This document shows, piece after piece, positions 1 to 7,828 of a stretch of DNA of 64,000 bases. A program made the position numbers and the translations under genes. Each line of letters starts with the position of its first letter. Within the stretch, counting starts at the first letter, position 1. The notes under the pieces are model-generated. The model was not told where the DNA came from. It did not search any database and saw nothing but the letters and a program-made list of their open reading frames with translations. Source of the DNA: Alteriqipengyuania flavescens (GTDB lineage Bacteria > Pseudomonadota > Alphaproteobacteria > Sphingomonadales > Sphingomonadaceae); NCBI RefSeq assembly GCF_030406725.1, contig NZ_CP129107.1, positions 806,001 through 870,000 of the forward strand, given 5' to 3'.

Positions 1-19
1 CCTCGAACCCCCATCCCAA

Positions 20-44
20 CCCTTCCCCGCGGGGAAGGGCTTTT
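20..44 (+). terminator. Intrinsic terminator-like hairpin before the capsid gene
   Basis: A perfect 8-bp stem (CCCTTCCC / GGGAAGGG) closes on a CGCG loop and is followed by CTTTTGC, which is terminator-like. It lies about 30 bases before the capsid start, so it would separate capsid transcription from whatever precedes it (normally portal and protease genes, outside this window). Confidence 0.6.
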
Positions 45-73
45 GCTTGCCACCACCACAAGAAGGAATTGCC

Positions 74-1252
74 ATGGACATGAACCCCACGACTCCCGCC
101 GCAGACATCGCTGCCGACCCGATCGAACAGAGTTTCGACATCGTCGCGCGGCAGGCCATTCTCGAAGAAAATCAAAAGGGCGCGGATGCGGCCATCACCG
201 CGCTACGCAGCGATGTCGACGAGGTGAAGGCCCGCGTCGACCGCATCGGCCGCGCCGCGACCCGCCCAGCCATCGCCGGCGCTTCGACCGTCACGACCGA
301 AGTGAAAGGCTTCGTCGACGGCTACCTGCGGCGCGGCTCGACCCACGAGATCAAGTCGATCAGCGGCGCGGTGCCGGGCGACGGCGGTTATGCCGTCCCG
401 CGCGAAATCGATGCGATGATCGCCGCCGAGCTGAAGGAAATCAGCCCGATCCGTGCCATCTCGCAGGTCGTCCAGACCGGCAGCGCGGGCTATCGCAAGC
501 TCGTCACCACCGGTGGCACCGCGTCGGGCTGGGTCTCCGAAACCGCCGGCCGCCCCGAAACCGACAGCCCCCGCTTCGAGGAAGTCGCCCCGCCGACGGG
601 CGAGCTCTACGCCAACCCGGCGGCCAGCCAGGCGATGCTGGACGATGCCGGCTTCGACCTCGAAAGCTGGCTGGCGAGCGAGATCGCCATGGAATTCGCC
701 CGCGCCGAAGGGGCCGCCTTCGTCAGCGGCAGCGGCTTCGACCGACCGAGCGGCTTCCTCAACGCGCCGGCCACCACCGACGGGGATGCCACGCGCAATT
801 TCGGCGCGCTGCAGTATGTCGCCAGCGGCGATGCGGACGGGTTCGACGCGAATGCGGATGCCAAGCTTATCGACCTCGTCCACACGCTGAAGGCCGGGCA
901 TCGCCAGGGGGCCAGCTTCGTGATGAACTCCGCCACCCTGGCCGAGGTCCGCAAGCTCAAGACGGCCGACGGCGCGTTCCTGTGGCAGCCGGGCCTGGTG
1001 GAAGGCCAGCCGGATCGCCTGCTGGGCTACAACGTGGTCGAGGCCGAGGACATGCCGGACATCGGCGCCGGGGAATTCCCGATCGCTTTCGGCAACTTCC
1101 GTGCGGGCTATCTGATCACGGAACGCACCGCAACGCAGATCCTGCGCGATCCTTTCACCAACAAGCCCTTCGTCCACTTCTACGCGACCAAGCGCGTGGG
1201 CGGACAGTTGCTGGATTCCAACGCGATCAAGCTGCTGCGAATCGAAGCGTAA
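74..1252 (+). CDS. GTA/phage major capsid protein, HK97 fold (gp5-like)
   Basis: This 392-residue protein would form the icosahedral head shell. The N-terminal ~70 residues are charged and heptad-like, the usual scaffolding (delta) domain that is cleaved in HK97-type capsids. The rest reads as an HK97 capsid protein: GGYAVPREID then ISPIRAISQ near the domain junction, and a C-terminal segment with QILRDPFTNKPFVHFYATKR. I chose the ATG at 74 because AGAAGGA lies 8 bases upstream; an in-frame ATG at 47 has no ribosome site. It is the first complete gene of a GTA-type cluster on this strand. Terminator-like hairpins lie on both sides, so it may be expressed as its own unit. Confidence 0.93.
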   Translation: MDMNPTTPAADIAADPIEQSFDIVARQAILEENQKGADAAITALRSDVDEVKARVDRIGRAATRPAIAGASTVTTEVKGFVDGYLRRGSTHEIKSISGAVPGDGGYAVPREIDAMIAAELKEISPIRAISQVVQTGSAGYRKLVTTGGTASGWVSETAGRPETDSPRFEEVAPPTGELYANPAASQAMLDDAGFDLESWLASEIAMEFARAEGAAFVSGSGFDRPSGFLNAPATTDGDATRNFGALQYVASGDADGFDANADAKLIDLVHTLKAGHRQGASFVMNSATLAEVRKLKTADGAFLWQPGLVEGQPDRLLGYNVVEAEDMPDIGAGEFPIAFGNFRAGYLITERTATQILRDPFTNKPFVHFYATKRVGGQLLDSNAIKLLRIEA

Positions 1253-1275
1253 GCAGCCCAAAACCCGCGCGGGGA

Positions 1276-1316
1276 ACGGCGCGGCCTTGCCCCCTTGGGC
1301 CGCGCCGTTTTCGCCT
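1276..1316 (+). terminator. Strong hairpin terminator after the capsid gene
   Basis: An 11-bp perfect stem (ACGGCGCGGCC at 1276-1286 with its complement at 1298-1308) is followed by TTTTCGCC and then five T. A second perfect 7-bp hairpin (arms 1324-1330 and 1335-1341, loop TTTG) follows directly. This is likely intrinsic termination or attenuation between capsid and connector genes. Confidence 0.7.
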
Positions 1317-1342
1317 TTTTGTGCGCCCGCTTTGGCGGGCGT

Positions 1343-1416
1343 TTCCTCGGCACTGCTCCCTTCGCGGGGACTTCGTTCCCGCTGCGGGGTGCCTGCGGTC
1401 GGCCGGTCGGCCTCTG
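1343..1416 (+). repeat. Dispersed REP-like element, copy A
   Basis: This roughly 74-base intergenic segment matches a second segment at 49138-49209 on the opposite strand at about 80% by eye without gaps. The core reads CCCTTCGCGGGG, then CTTCG, then a GCTGCGGGG block, and can form an imperfect GC-rich hairpin. It fills the gap between capsid and connector genes. A dispersed palindromic repeat family is the simplest reading; no protein is implied. Confidence 0.55.
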
Positions 1417-1455
1417 GCACCGCCAAGGCGGCGCAATCGTGCCGACAGGATCTTG

Positions 1456-2031
1456 ATGAGGTTATCTATGCGACAGGTCATTTCCACCGCGCCCCTGCCT
1501 GCCGCGGCTCTGGGCGAATTGAAACAGTGGCTGGCGATCTCCACCCCCGCCCAGGACGAGGCCCTCGGCGGCCTCCTGAACAGCGCACTCGACATGTGCG
1601 AGGCCTTTATCGGCCAGCGGCCGATCGAGGCCGAAATGCGCGAGACCGTGGTGGCGGACGGGACGTGGCAATCGCTCCTGACCCGGCCACTGCGCAGTAT
1701 CGACCGCGTGGAGGCCCTGGCGTCGGACGGCTCTGTCGGCAGCGCTCTCGACATGCGCCGGTACGAAATCGACATCGATCTTGAGGCCGTCGGACGCGTC
1801 CGTGCGCGTGAGCCGGGCGTCGGAGCAGTGGCGGTCCACTTCCGTGCCGGGATGGCACCGGACTGGGCAGGCCTTCCCGCAGCCATCCGCCACGGTATCG
1901 TGCGCCTGGCGGCCGCGATGTTCCGCGCCCGCGACGAGGCCGAGGCACCTGCCGCCCTGCCCGCATCCGTCGCCGCCCTGTGGCAGCCTTACCGGCGCAT
2001 GGGCCTCGGCAGCAACGGAGCACGCCGATGA
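1456..2031 (+). CDS. Head-tail connector protein (GTA gp6-like)
   Basis: This 191-residue protein should be the adaptor ring between portal and tail. It has the family pattern: an N-terminal region with ELKQWLAISTPAQDEALGGLLNSALDMCEAFIGQRP, then a beta-rich half, and a C-terminal helix ending in LWQPYRRMGLG. The position directly after the capsid gene matches gp6 in Rhodobacter-type GTAs. Two starts are possible: the ATG at 1456 with AGGA five bases upstream (used here) and the ATG at 1468 with GAGG six bases upstream. The 3' end overlaps the next small frame by four bases (ATGA). Confidence 0.85.
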   Translation: MRLSMRQVISTAPLPAAALGELKQWLAISTPAQDEALGGLLNSALDMCEAFIGQRPIEAEMRETVVADGTWQSLLTRPLRSIDRVEALASDGSVGSALDMRRYEIDIDLEAVGRVRAREPGVGAVAVHFRAGMAPDWAGLPAAIRHGIVRLAAAMFRARDEAEAPAALPASVAALWQPYRRMGLGSNGARR

Positions 2032-2168
2032 TGAAGGTCCGCGCCGCCGCATCCCGGCTGCCGGCCCGGGCCGAAGCAATGGCCCGCAAGCTTGCCGCCG
2101 CCCGCGCGTCCCGCCGCCGCAACTGGCGCGATGCCCGCGCCCTGTGGCCCCTGTTCGGAAAGGACTAG
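2028..2168 (+). CDS. Small basic ORF (46 aa) in the position of GTA gp7
   Basis: This 46-residue Arg/Ala-rich frame starts at a double ATG overlapping the connector stop (ATGA), with GGAG about eight bases upstream, and ends three bases before the tail terminator gene. Its tight coupling on both sides argues that it is translated. I recognise no domain. In the reference GTA order the head-closure protein gp7 (about 110 residues) should sit here, so this may be a reduced or unrelated replacement. It has no Cys, no signal peptide and no membrane segment. Confidence 0.5.
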   Translation: MMKVRAAASRLPARAEAMARKLAAARASRRRNWRDARALWPLFGKD

Positions 2169-2171
2169 GCG

Positions 2172-2561
2172 ATGGAAATTGCCCTTCGCAGCATCGTGCT
2201 GGACTGGCTGCGCGCCGACCCGGCGCTGGCTGCCACACTCAACATCGTCGCCGAGGAGTCCCCGAGGGAAGCCCATGCCCCGTGGGCGGGCATCGTCGCC
2301 AGCGCGTCTGCCGACTGGAGCACCAAGACGCAGACCGGGCGCGAAATCCGCTTCGCCATCGAATTGCACCTGCGCGGCGACGATGCGGACACCGGCGCGC
2401 AGCTGGTCGGAGCCGTCGAACAGCGCTTGCAAGCGCTGCCGGCGGGCCAGCCGGACTTCCGCATCGTGTCGATGCGCTTCCTGCGCGCCCGCACTGAAGC
2501 CCGCCCGCGCAACGCCCGGGCGACCCTGCTCGAATACCGTTTCCGCTGCCTTGCCGACTGA
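2172..2561 (+). CDS. Tail terminator protein, DUF3168 family (GTA gp8-like)
   Basis: This 129-residue protein should cap the tail tube at the head-proximal end. The family pattern is clear: an N-terminal helix (ALRSIVLDWLRADPALA), a central strand-rich segment (REIRFAIELHLRGDD), then VGAVEQRLQALP and a final strand pair (ARATLLEYRF). The length is normal for DUF3168 GTA proteins. It lies between the small 46-residue frame and the tail tube gene, as expected for gp8. Confidence 0.85.
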   Translation: MEIALRSIVLDWLRADPALAATLNIVAEESPREAHAPWAGIVASASADWSTKTQTGREIRFAIELHLRGDDADTGAQLVGAVEQRLQALPAGQPDFRIVSMRFLRARTEARPRNARATLLEYRFRCLAD

Positions 2562-2601
2562 AGGCAGCCGCAGCTTCACCTGACATCACCGGAGAACCAC
2601 C

Positions 2602-3009
2602 ATGACCGCCCAAAAAGGCTCCGCCTTCCTGCTCAAGATCTCGGACGGCGCGCAGCCGCCCGCTTTCGAAACCGTCGCCGGCCTGCGCACCACGCAGATG
2701 TCGATCAACGGCGACACGGTCGTCGTCACCCACAAGGAAAGCGGCGGCTGGCGCGACCTGCTGTCGGGTGCAGGCACACGATCGGTGTCGGTCAGCGCGG
2801 CGGGGATCTTCCTCGGCAGCGCGGCCGAAAGCGCGATCCGCGCCCATGCGCTGGCAGGCACTATCGCGGATTATGAACTGTCGTTCGAAGGCGGCGAGAA
2901 ACTGCGCGGGCGCTTCCTCGTCCAGCGCCTCGACTATGCCGGCGATTTCAACGGAGAGCGGAATTACACGCTGCAACTGGAAAGCTCCGGCGCAGTGGTG
3001 CCGGCGTGA
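2602..3009 (+). CDS. Major tail tube protein, TP901-1 family (GTA gp9-like)
   Basis: This 135-residue protein is the likely tail tube subunit. Typical features are MTAQKGSAFLLKI at the N-terminus, VAGLRTTQMSINGDTVVVTHK, GWRDLLSGAGTRSVSVSAAGIF, and a strand-rich end with NGERNYTLQLESSG. It uses an ATG start with GGAGAA upstream. Its stop overlaps the GTG start of the next gene (GTGA), so the tail genes are translationally coupled. Confidence 0.9.
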   Translation: MTAQKGSAFLLKISDGAQPPAFETVAGLRTTQMSINGDTVVVTHKESGGWRDLLSGAGTRSVSVSAAGIFLGSAAESAIRAHALAGTIADYELSFEGGEKLRGRFLVQRLDYAGDFNGERNYTLQLESSGAVVPA

Positions 3010-3467
3010 CGCGCGCTCAAGTAGCCGCAGGCGGTAGCGCACAGACAGATCCCCGCGCTCAAGAAGCCGCAGGCGGTAGCGCACAAAAAGATCCCCGCGC
3101 TCAAGTAGCCGCAGGCGGTAGCGCAAAAACAGATCCCCGCGCTCAAGTAGCCGCAGGCGGTAGCGCCAACAAAGTGCGCGGCGAGGCGGAAATCGTGGTC
3201 GGCGCGCGCACACTTGTCTTGCGGCCGAGCTTCACCGCGCTCGTCGCTGCGGAAGAGGAGCTTGGTTCGCTGTTTGCGCTGGTCGAACGCGCGGGTGAAG
3301 GCCGCCTGGCCCTCTCCGAAATGGCGACCCTGTTCTGGCACTGCCTGCCGACCGGGGACCGGCCCGACCGAGAGGCGGTGGGCGAAGCGGTGATGGCAAT
3401 GGGCCTTGCCGCCGCAGCCAAACCCCTGCGGACCCTGCTCGGGCAAGTCCTGCAGGGCCGCGCCTGA
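3006..3467 (+). CDS. GTA gp10-family tail assembly protein with a repeated N-terminus
   Basis: The 153-residue product starts at a GTG overlapping the tail tube stop. Residues from about 57 to the end match the gp10 family: VRGEAEIVVGARTLVLRPSFTALVAAEEELGSLF, a later helix with MATLFWHCLP, and a C-terminal helix with LGQVLQ. These proteins act as tail tube/tape measure chaperones by position. The first ~55 residues are four near-identical 14-residue units (RAQVAAGGSA plus a short linker) encoded by a 42-base tandem repeat. A typical gp10 begins close to the EAEIVV strand, so the repeat is an extra N-terminal tail. Confidence 0.8.
   Translation: MTRAQVAAGGSAQTDPRAQEAAGGSAQKDPRAQVAAGGSAKTDPRAQVAAGGSANKVRGEAEIVVGARTLVLRPSFTALVAAEEELGSLFALVERAGEGRLALSEMATLFWHCLPTGDRPDREAVGEAVMAMGLAAAAKPLRTLLGQVLQGRA
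3012..3173 (+). repeat. In-frame 42-bp tandem repeat (about 3.9 copies) in gp10
   Basis: Units start at 3012, 3054, 3096 and 3138 (the last is about 36 bases). Each unit begins CGCGCTCAAG and contains GCCGCAGGCGGTAGCGC, with only a few differences between copies. Since 42 is a multiple of three, copy-number change keeps the gp10 frame open. Confidence 0.9.
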
Positions 3468-3472
3468 GCGCC

Positions 3473-3664
3473 ATGCGCTTTGCCGACAGTGCCCGGCGGC
3501 TGGCCGGGATCACGGCACGCGAACTGGGCTGGAGCCCCGACAGCTTCTGGCAGGCCACGCCCGCGGAGCTGGCCGCGATTGCCGACAGCGGCACGGGGGA
3601 AGCGGGCGAACCGCTCGGCCGCCGCGAATTCGAACGATTGATGGAGCTTGAGCGCGATGGATGA
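3473..3664 (+). CDS. Phage tail assembly chaperone, small GTA type (gp10.1-like)
   Basis: This 63-residue protein follows the gp10-family gene after a five-base gap. It carries the family pattern FADSARRLAGITARELGWSPDSFWQATPAEL, with a Trp in the middle and a charged C-terminal helix (LGRREFERLMELERDG). Such short proteins sit between gp10 and the tape measure in GTA clusters and probably assist tape measure folding. Its 3' end overlaps the ATG of the tape measure gene. Confidence 0.8.
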   Translation: MRFADSARRLAGITARELGWSPDSFWQATPAELAAIADSGTGEAGEPLGRREFERLMELERDG

Positions 3665-4238
3665 GGAATTCGAAACCCTGGTGATCGACGTGCGCGCCGA
3701 CACCGCCGGCTTCCGGGCGGAGATGGAAGGGTTGCGCGGAACGCTCGATACCACGCTGGTGGACGGCTTCGCCAAGGCCGGGACCGTGTTGGAACGCGGC
3801 CTGCTGGGCGCGATCCGCAAGGGTTCGCTCGGTTTCGACGAATTGAAGCGGATCGCTTTCCAGACCCTGTCGGAAATCGCCGCCCAGGCGCTGCAGTCGG
3901 GCCTCGGCGACCTGTTCGGCAGCTCCGGCAAGGGCGGCGGGGGCAGTGTCGGCGGACTGATGGGGACCGCGCTCGGCGCCCTGTTCGGCCTGCCCGGCCG
4001 TGCCACCGGCGGACCGGTTTCGCCCGGCGCGCCCTACCTCGTCGGCGAGCGGGGGCCGGAACTGTTCGTGCCAACCTCCGCCGGCCGCGTGGTGCCGGAT
4101 ATCGCAGGGCAAGGCGGGACGCGCGACGTGCGCGTTGCAATCAACCTCGCCGCCCCGCGCGGGACGGCCGCGCCTGCCGCCCTCAAGCGTTCCGCCCGGC
4201 AAGTCGCCGCCGCGGTCCAGCGCAGCCTCGCCAACTAA
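3657..4238 (+). CDS. Short tail tape measure protein (GTA gp11-like)
   Basis: This 193-residue protein is short for a tape measure, as expected for the short GTA tail (about 220 residues in Rhodobacter). The N-terminal half is helical with EFETLVIDVRADTAGFRAEMEGLRGTLD. The middle is Gly-rich and hydrophobic (GLGDLFGSSGKGGGGSVGG, then LGALFGLPGRATGGPV). The C-terminal part has the frequent tape measure signature YLVGERGPELFVP. I prefer the ATG at 3657; a TTG at 3648 is also in frame. Confidence 0.85.
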   Translation: MDEEFETLVIDVRADTAGFRAEMEGLRGTLDTTLVDGFAKAGTVLERGLLGAIRKGSLGFDELKRIAFQTLSEIAAQALQSGLGDLFGSSGKGGGGSVGGLMGTALGALFGLPGRATGGPVSPGAPYLVGERGPELFVPTSAGRVVPDIAGQGGTRDVRVAINLAAPRGTAAPAALKRSARQVAAAVQRSLAN

Positions 4239-4248
4239 GGAATTCGCC

Positions 4249-6585
4249 ATGGCCTATTGGCTTGCCCGGCAAAGGAACGGGCAGGAGACCGACTTCATCC
4301 AGCGCTTCGACCCGCGTTTCTGGACCGTCGATTTCCCGCGCCCGATGATGGGATCCGTCATCACTACCGCGCCCGATGTGCTCCGCGTCGATCTCGAATG
4401 CCATCACAAGGACGCACTCGCCGGGCTGATCTGGGCGAGCGAGGATACGCTCGACCACCCGCTCCTCGCCTATGTCACGGACCGCAATTACGAGCGCACG
4501 ACGCTGAGCTTCCGCTGGCGTTCGCAAGGCGTCTTGCCGCTCGATGCGGTCGACGGGCCGACGCTGACGATCGAGGGGCGCGATGCGGGCGGGGCGGCGC
4601 GCAGCTGGTTCGTGCGGCTGTGGAATTACGCGAGCGGGACGCCGCACGATGCGCGCATCACCTTGCCTTTCGGCGCGCTGTTCGGGGGCTGGACCGGCGA
4701 TGCGCCGTCGGAACAGGTGAACCCGCGCGACATCGACCGCATGTTCATTACGCTGCCCGTGACCGGTTACGATCCGCGCGCGGCCGACTTCCTGCCATCA
4801 CGCGCGAACGCCTGGGTCGAATTGAGCGAGATCGCCTGCGACGGGGAGCGGGCGATGCTGGAAATCGGCGACGTCATGCTGCCGCCGCACGATATCGGCA
4901 TGTGCACCGCTTACGACGATGCCTACAACCAGACGCCCGCGCGGCTGCTGCGCCAGATGCGCGGTCTCGGCTATCGCGGCGAGTTCGTCCATTACGTCGG
5001 GATGAGCCACTATTTCCGGCTCAAGACGCTCGAAGAGACCAATCTCGTCGTTACACAGAACGCGGCTTTGGCAACGCCGGCCGAAGCCTGGCATCGCGAC
5101 CTGTTTACGCACGCAATCGCTGCAGGATACACGCCGGTCGTGTCGCTCTCCTACGAACTGTTGGCGATGCACTGTCCTTCAGCGTGGCAGCAACGCGACC
5201 TGGCTGGCAATCCGGCCCTGACCGGATGGGATCCCCCTTCCGCCCTGCTCTCTCCGGCCAACGACGAAGCGATGGACTTCCTGCGCGGAACGGCGGCGTT
5301 GTTTGCCATCATCCTGCGGGACATCGGGGCGGAGCTGGAATTCCAGATCGGGGAGCCATGGTGGTGGATCATGCCGGACGGCGCGCCATGCATCTATGAC
5401 GATGCGGCCAGAACCGCGTTGGGCATTGCCGCGTCCGCTCCGCGAATCGACACGTTGCGCCGCGATCTGTCCGCATCCGAAAGGGAATTGCTCGATCGGG
5501 CAGGCCAGATTCTGGCGACCAGCACCCTGTCGATCCGCGACCGGGTCCGAAAGATTTTCGGCTGGACCGGACATGTCCGCCTTCTCGCGTTCACGCCCAC
5601 GGTCCTCGCGAAGGTTACGCCCGAACAATATCGCCTCAATCTGCCGGAAGGCTGGGCCTCGCCCGCATTTTCCCGCCTGCAACTGGAAGATTACGACTGG
5701 CTGACCGCGGGCGCCGATGCCTTGCGCCGCCAGGCCTATGCATTCGTCGATGCGCGGCTCGGCTACCCGCCGGACTTGCAGGACTATCTCGCCGGCTTCG
5801 TGCTGAGGGCGGACAATGCCGACGCGTACTGGCGGCGGATCGATGCAGGGCTCGACGAGGCCCGCAGCCGCAATATCGAGCGGCGCTTCGTGTGGGCGCT
5901 GCCGCAGGTCAATCGCGACGGCTACACCCGCCTTGCGCCATCACGGGAAGACGACATGCAAGCCTTCGACGATGTGCTTTATCCGCTCGCGCTCGGCCGG
6001 GATACGGCGGTGGCGCCCGAATTCTCGACGAATGTCATGGTCACCGCTTCGGGCCACGAGCGCCGGTCAAGTCTGTGGAGCGACAGCCGCCTGCATTTCG
6101 ATGTCGGGCCGGGCATCCGTTCGGAAAACGAGCTGGGCACGCTGATCGCTTTCTTCCGCGCCCGGCGCGGCGCGGCGCGCGGCTTCCGCCTCGGCGACCC
6201 GTTCGACTTCTCCTCCAACGGCATGACCGGGACGCCGACGGCTTTCGACCAGTTGCTCGGCACCGGTGACGGACTGCGCGCCGATTTCCCGCTCATGAAA
6301 TCCTATGGCGAGGCGGACGATCCGCAGCTGCGCCCGATCACCCGCCCGCGCGCCGCCACGGTCCTCGTCAGCGTCGACGGAGTCGTGGTGGGTGACTGGA
6401 CGCTCGAACCCGGCGGCATCGTCCGGCTCGCCAGCGCGCCCGCGGATGGCGCGGAAGTGCGCGCGGGCTTCCTGTTCGACGTGCCGGTCCGCTTTGCCGA
6501 AGACCGGCTCGATGTCAGCGGCACCAGCTTCGCTGCGGGCGAGGCGCCGAGCGTGCCGCTGGTCGAAGTGCGGGAAGTGCGATGA
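4249..6585 (+). CDS. Distal tail protein fusion: large N-terminal region with TIM-barrel-like part plus DUF2460 (gp12-like)
   Basis: The product is 778 residues, while a stand-alone DUF2460 distal tail protein has about 210. Residues ~573-778 look like complete DUF2460 (FDDVLYPLALGRDTAVAPEF, RRGAARGFRLGDPFDFSS, then PLVEVREVR). The ~570 residues before it are extra. Residues ~1-200 are strand-rich and may be a tail-tube or sheath-like decoration. Residues ~235-400 have an alternating strand/helix pattern with VVSLSYELL (E303) and FQIGEPWWW (E369), reminiscent of glycosidase-type TIM barrels. Sphingomonad homologues are, as far as I recall, annotated as non-contractile tail sheath or TIGR02217 proteins. 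It starts at the ATG at 4249, and its stop overlaps the hub gene start (ATGA). Domain assignment of the N-terminal region is inference. Confidence 0.75.
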   Translation: MAYWLARQRNGQETDFIQRFDPRFWTVDFPRPMMGSVITTAPDVLRVDLECHHKDALAGLIWASEDTLDHPLLAYVTDRNYERTTLSFRWRSQGVLPLDAVDGPTLTIEGRDAGGAARSWFVRLWNYASGTPHDARITLPFGALFGGWTGDAPSEQVNPRDIDRMFITLPVTGYDPRAADFLPSRANAWVELSEIACDGERAMLEIGDVMLPPHDIGMCTAYDDAYNQTPARLLRQMRGLGYRGEFVHYVGMSHYFRLKTLEETNLVVTQNAALATPAEAWHRDLFTHAIAAGYTPVVSLSYELLAMHCPSAWQQRDLAGNPALTGWDPPSALLSPANDEAMDFLRGTAALFAIILRDIGAELEFQIGEPWWWIMPDGAPCIYDDAARTALGIAASAPRIDTLRRDLSASERELLDRAGQILATSTLSIRDRVRKIFGWTGHVRLLAFTPTVLAKVTPEQYRLNLPEGWASPAFSRLQLEDYDWLTAGADALRRQAYAFVDARLGYPPDLQDYLAGFVLRADNADAYWRRIDAGLDEARSRNIERRFVWALPQVNRDGYTRLAPSREDDMQAFDDVLYPLALGRDTAVAPEFSTNVMVTASGHERRSSLWSDSRLHFDVGPGIRSENELGTLIAFFRARRGAARGFRLGDPFDFSSNGMTGTPTAFDQLLGTGDGLRADFPLMKSYGEADDPQLRPITRPRAATVLVSVDGVVVGDWTLEPGGIVRLASAPADGAEVRAGFLFDVPVRFAEDRLDVSGTSFAAGEAPSVPLVEVREVR

Positions 6586-7403
6586 GCCGCGTGTTCTTCC
6601 GCGACGAGCTCGAAGGCGTCGCCACCTTCTGGCGGATCGAGCGGCGCGACGGCGTGGCGCTGGGCTTCACCTCGCACGACCGAGCGCTCTGGCTCGATGG
6701 ACTGGAATACCGCGCCGCCCCCGGCATGGTCCCGACCGCGATCAGCCGCCGCGCCGACCTGAGCCGCGACAGCGCCGAAATCGAGGCGGCGCTGACTCAC
6801 GACGCGATCACCGCGAGCGACCTCGAAAGCGGACGCTTCGACGGGGCGCGAATCGTCGTCGGCGTGGTCGACTGGGAAACAGGCGACCATGCCGCGCTCT
6901 ATCACGGATCGATTGGCGGGATCGCCAGCGAGGGGACGCGCTTTTCCGCCGAACTGCGCTCTGCCAAGCACGACCTCCTGCGCGATGTCGTGCCGCGTAC
7001 CAGCCCCACCTGCCGCGCCGCTTTCTGCGGGCCGCAATGCGGGCTGAGCGCCGCGCGGTTCTCGCAGGAGGCCGCAATCGCTTCCGTCGATGCCGATGGC
7101 GAGGCGCTGACAGTCGAGGGGATTGCCGACGTGGGTCGCTACGCACTTGGCAGGTTGCGCTGGATCGACGGCGCGCATGCCGGTTTGTGGACTGAGGTCG
7201 CGGCGGTGCAAGGCGACTCTTTAGTTGTGAGGGTTATGCCCGATCCGCCGCCCGCGCCGGGCGACCGGGTGATCTTGTGCGAAGGCTGCGATCATACGCT
7301 GGCGACATGCGCCACCCGGTTCGGCAATGCCGTGAACTTTCGCGGGGAACCTTTCCTTCCGGGCAACGACCAGCTTGTCCGCCGCCCGCCGGCAAGCGGG
7401 TGA
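6582..7403 (+). CDS. Tail hub protein, DUF2163 family (GTA gp13-like), Fe-S cluster candidate
   Basis: This 273-residue protein matches DUF2163/TIGR02218: an opening with LEGVATFWRIERRDGVALGFTSHDR, a middle with VDWETGDHAALYHGSIGGI, and a Cys-rich C-terminal half (TCRAAFCGPQC, then CEGCDHTLATCATRFGN). The cysteine set agrees with the iron-sulphur cluster reported for the GTA hub. The start overlaps the distal tail stop by four bases and the stop overlaps the peptidase GTG start, so translation is coupled. It should form the ring at the tail tip to which the fibre and peptidase attach. Confidence 0.88.
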   Translation: MSRVFFRDELEGVATFWRIERRDGVALGFTSHDRALWLDGLEYRAAPGMVPTAISRRADLSRDSAEIEAALTHDAITASDLESGRFDGARIVVGVVDWETGDHAALYHGSIGGIASEGTRFSAELRSAKHDLLRDVVPRTSPTCRAAFCGPQCGLSAARFSQEAAIASVDADGEALTVEGIADVGRYALGRLRWIDGAHAGLWTEVAAVQGDSLVVRVMPDPPPAPGDRVILCEGCDHTLATCATRFGNAVNFRGEPFLPGNDQLVRRPPASG

Positions 7404-7822
7404 TCGCTCACGCGGCGCCCGGCCTGCGACTGGCCGAGGCTGCCATTGGGCTGGTCGGGACGCCCTTCCGGCTCGGCGGACGGGATCAGGCCACCGGTCT
7501 CGACTGCGTGGGACTGGTTGCCGAGAGCCTGCTCAGGGCCGGCTTCCCCGTGGCGGCGCCGCATGGATATGCCCTGCGCAATCTTTCGATCGCCCGCTGG
7601 CTGCCATTCGCAGGCAAGGCAGGATTGCGAGTGGCAGTCGGGCCGATCCTGGCCGGCGATGTCGCGCTTTGCCGGCCCGGCCCCGGCCAGCATCACTTGC
7701 TCATACACGTCGCCGGGGACCGCTTCGTTCACGCCCATGCCGCGTTGCGGCAAACGGTTCTAACGCCCGGACCCGTGCCCTGGCCGGTCGAGGCCCGCTG
7801 GCGGCTCCCGCAAGAAGGATAA
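7400..7822 (+). CDS. NlpC/P60-type cell wall peptidase (GTA gp14-like)
   Basis: This 140-residue protein is a tail-associated peptidase expected to open peptidoglycan during DNA delivery. The catalytic Cys is in TGLDCVGLV and the His in GQHHLLIHV, preceded by the usual VGTPFRLGGRD loop. It starts at a GTG overlapping the hub stop (GTGA); a longer in-frame extension upstream overlaps the hub gene and lacks conserved features. Its size is normal for gp14. There is no signal peptide, as expected for a virion component. Confidence 0.85.
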   Translation: MIAHAAPGLRLAEAAIGLVGTPFRLGGRDQATGLDCVGLVAESLLRAGFPVAAPHGYALRNLSIARWLPFAGKAGLRVAVGPILAGDVALCRPGPGQHHLLIHVAGDRFVHAHAALRQTVLTPGPVPWPVEARWRLPQEG

Positions 7823-7828
7823 TCGGTC

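Noticed and set aside
203-1426. A 407-codon open frame on the - strand
   Set aside because: It is antisense to the capsid gene and has no recognisable domain or ribosome site.
3012-3173. The 42-bp repeats considered as a CRISPR array
   Set aside because: There are no unique spacers; the units are directly contiguous, in frame with gp10, and no cas genes are nearby.
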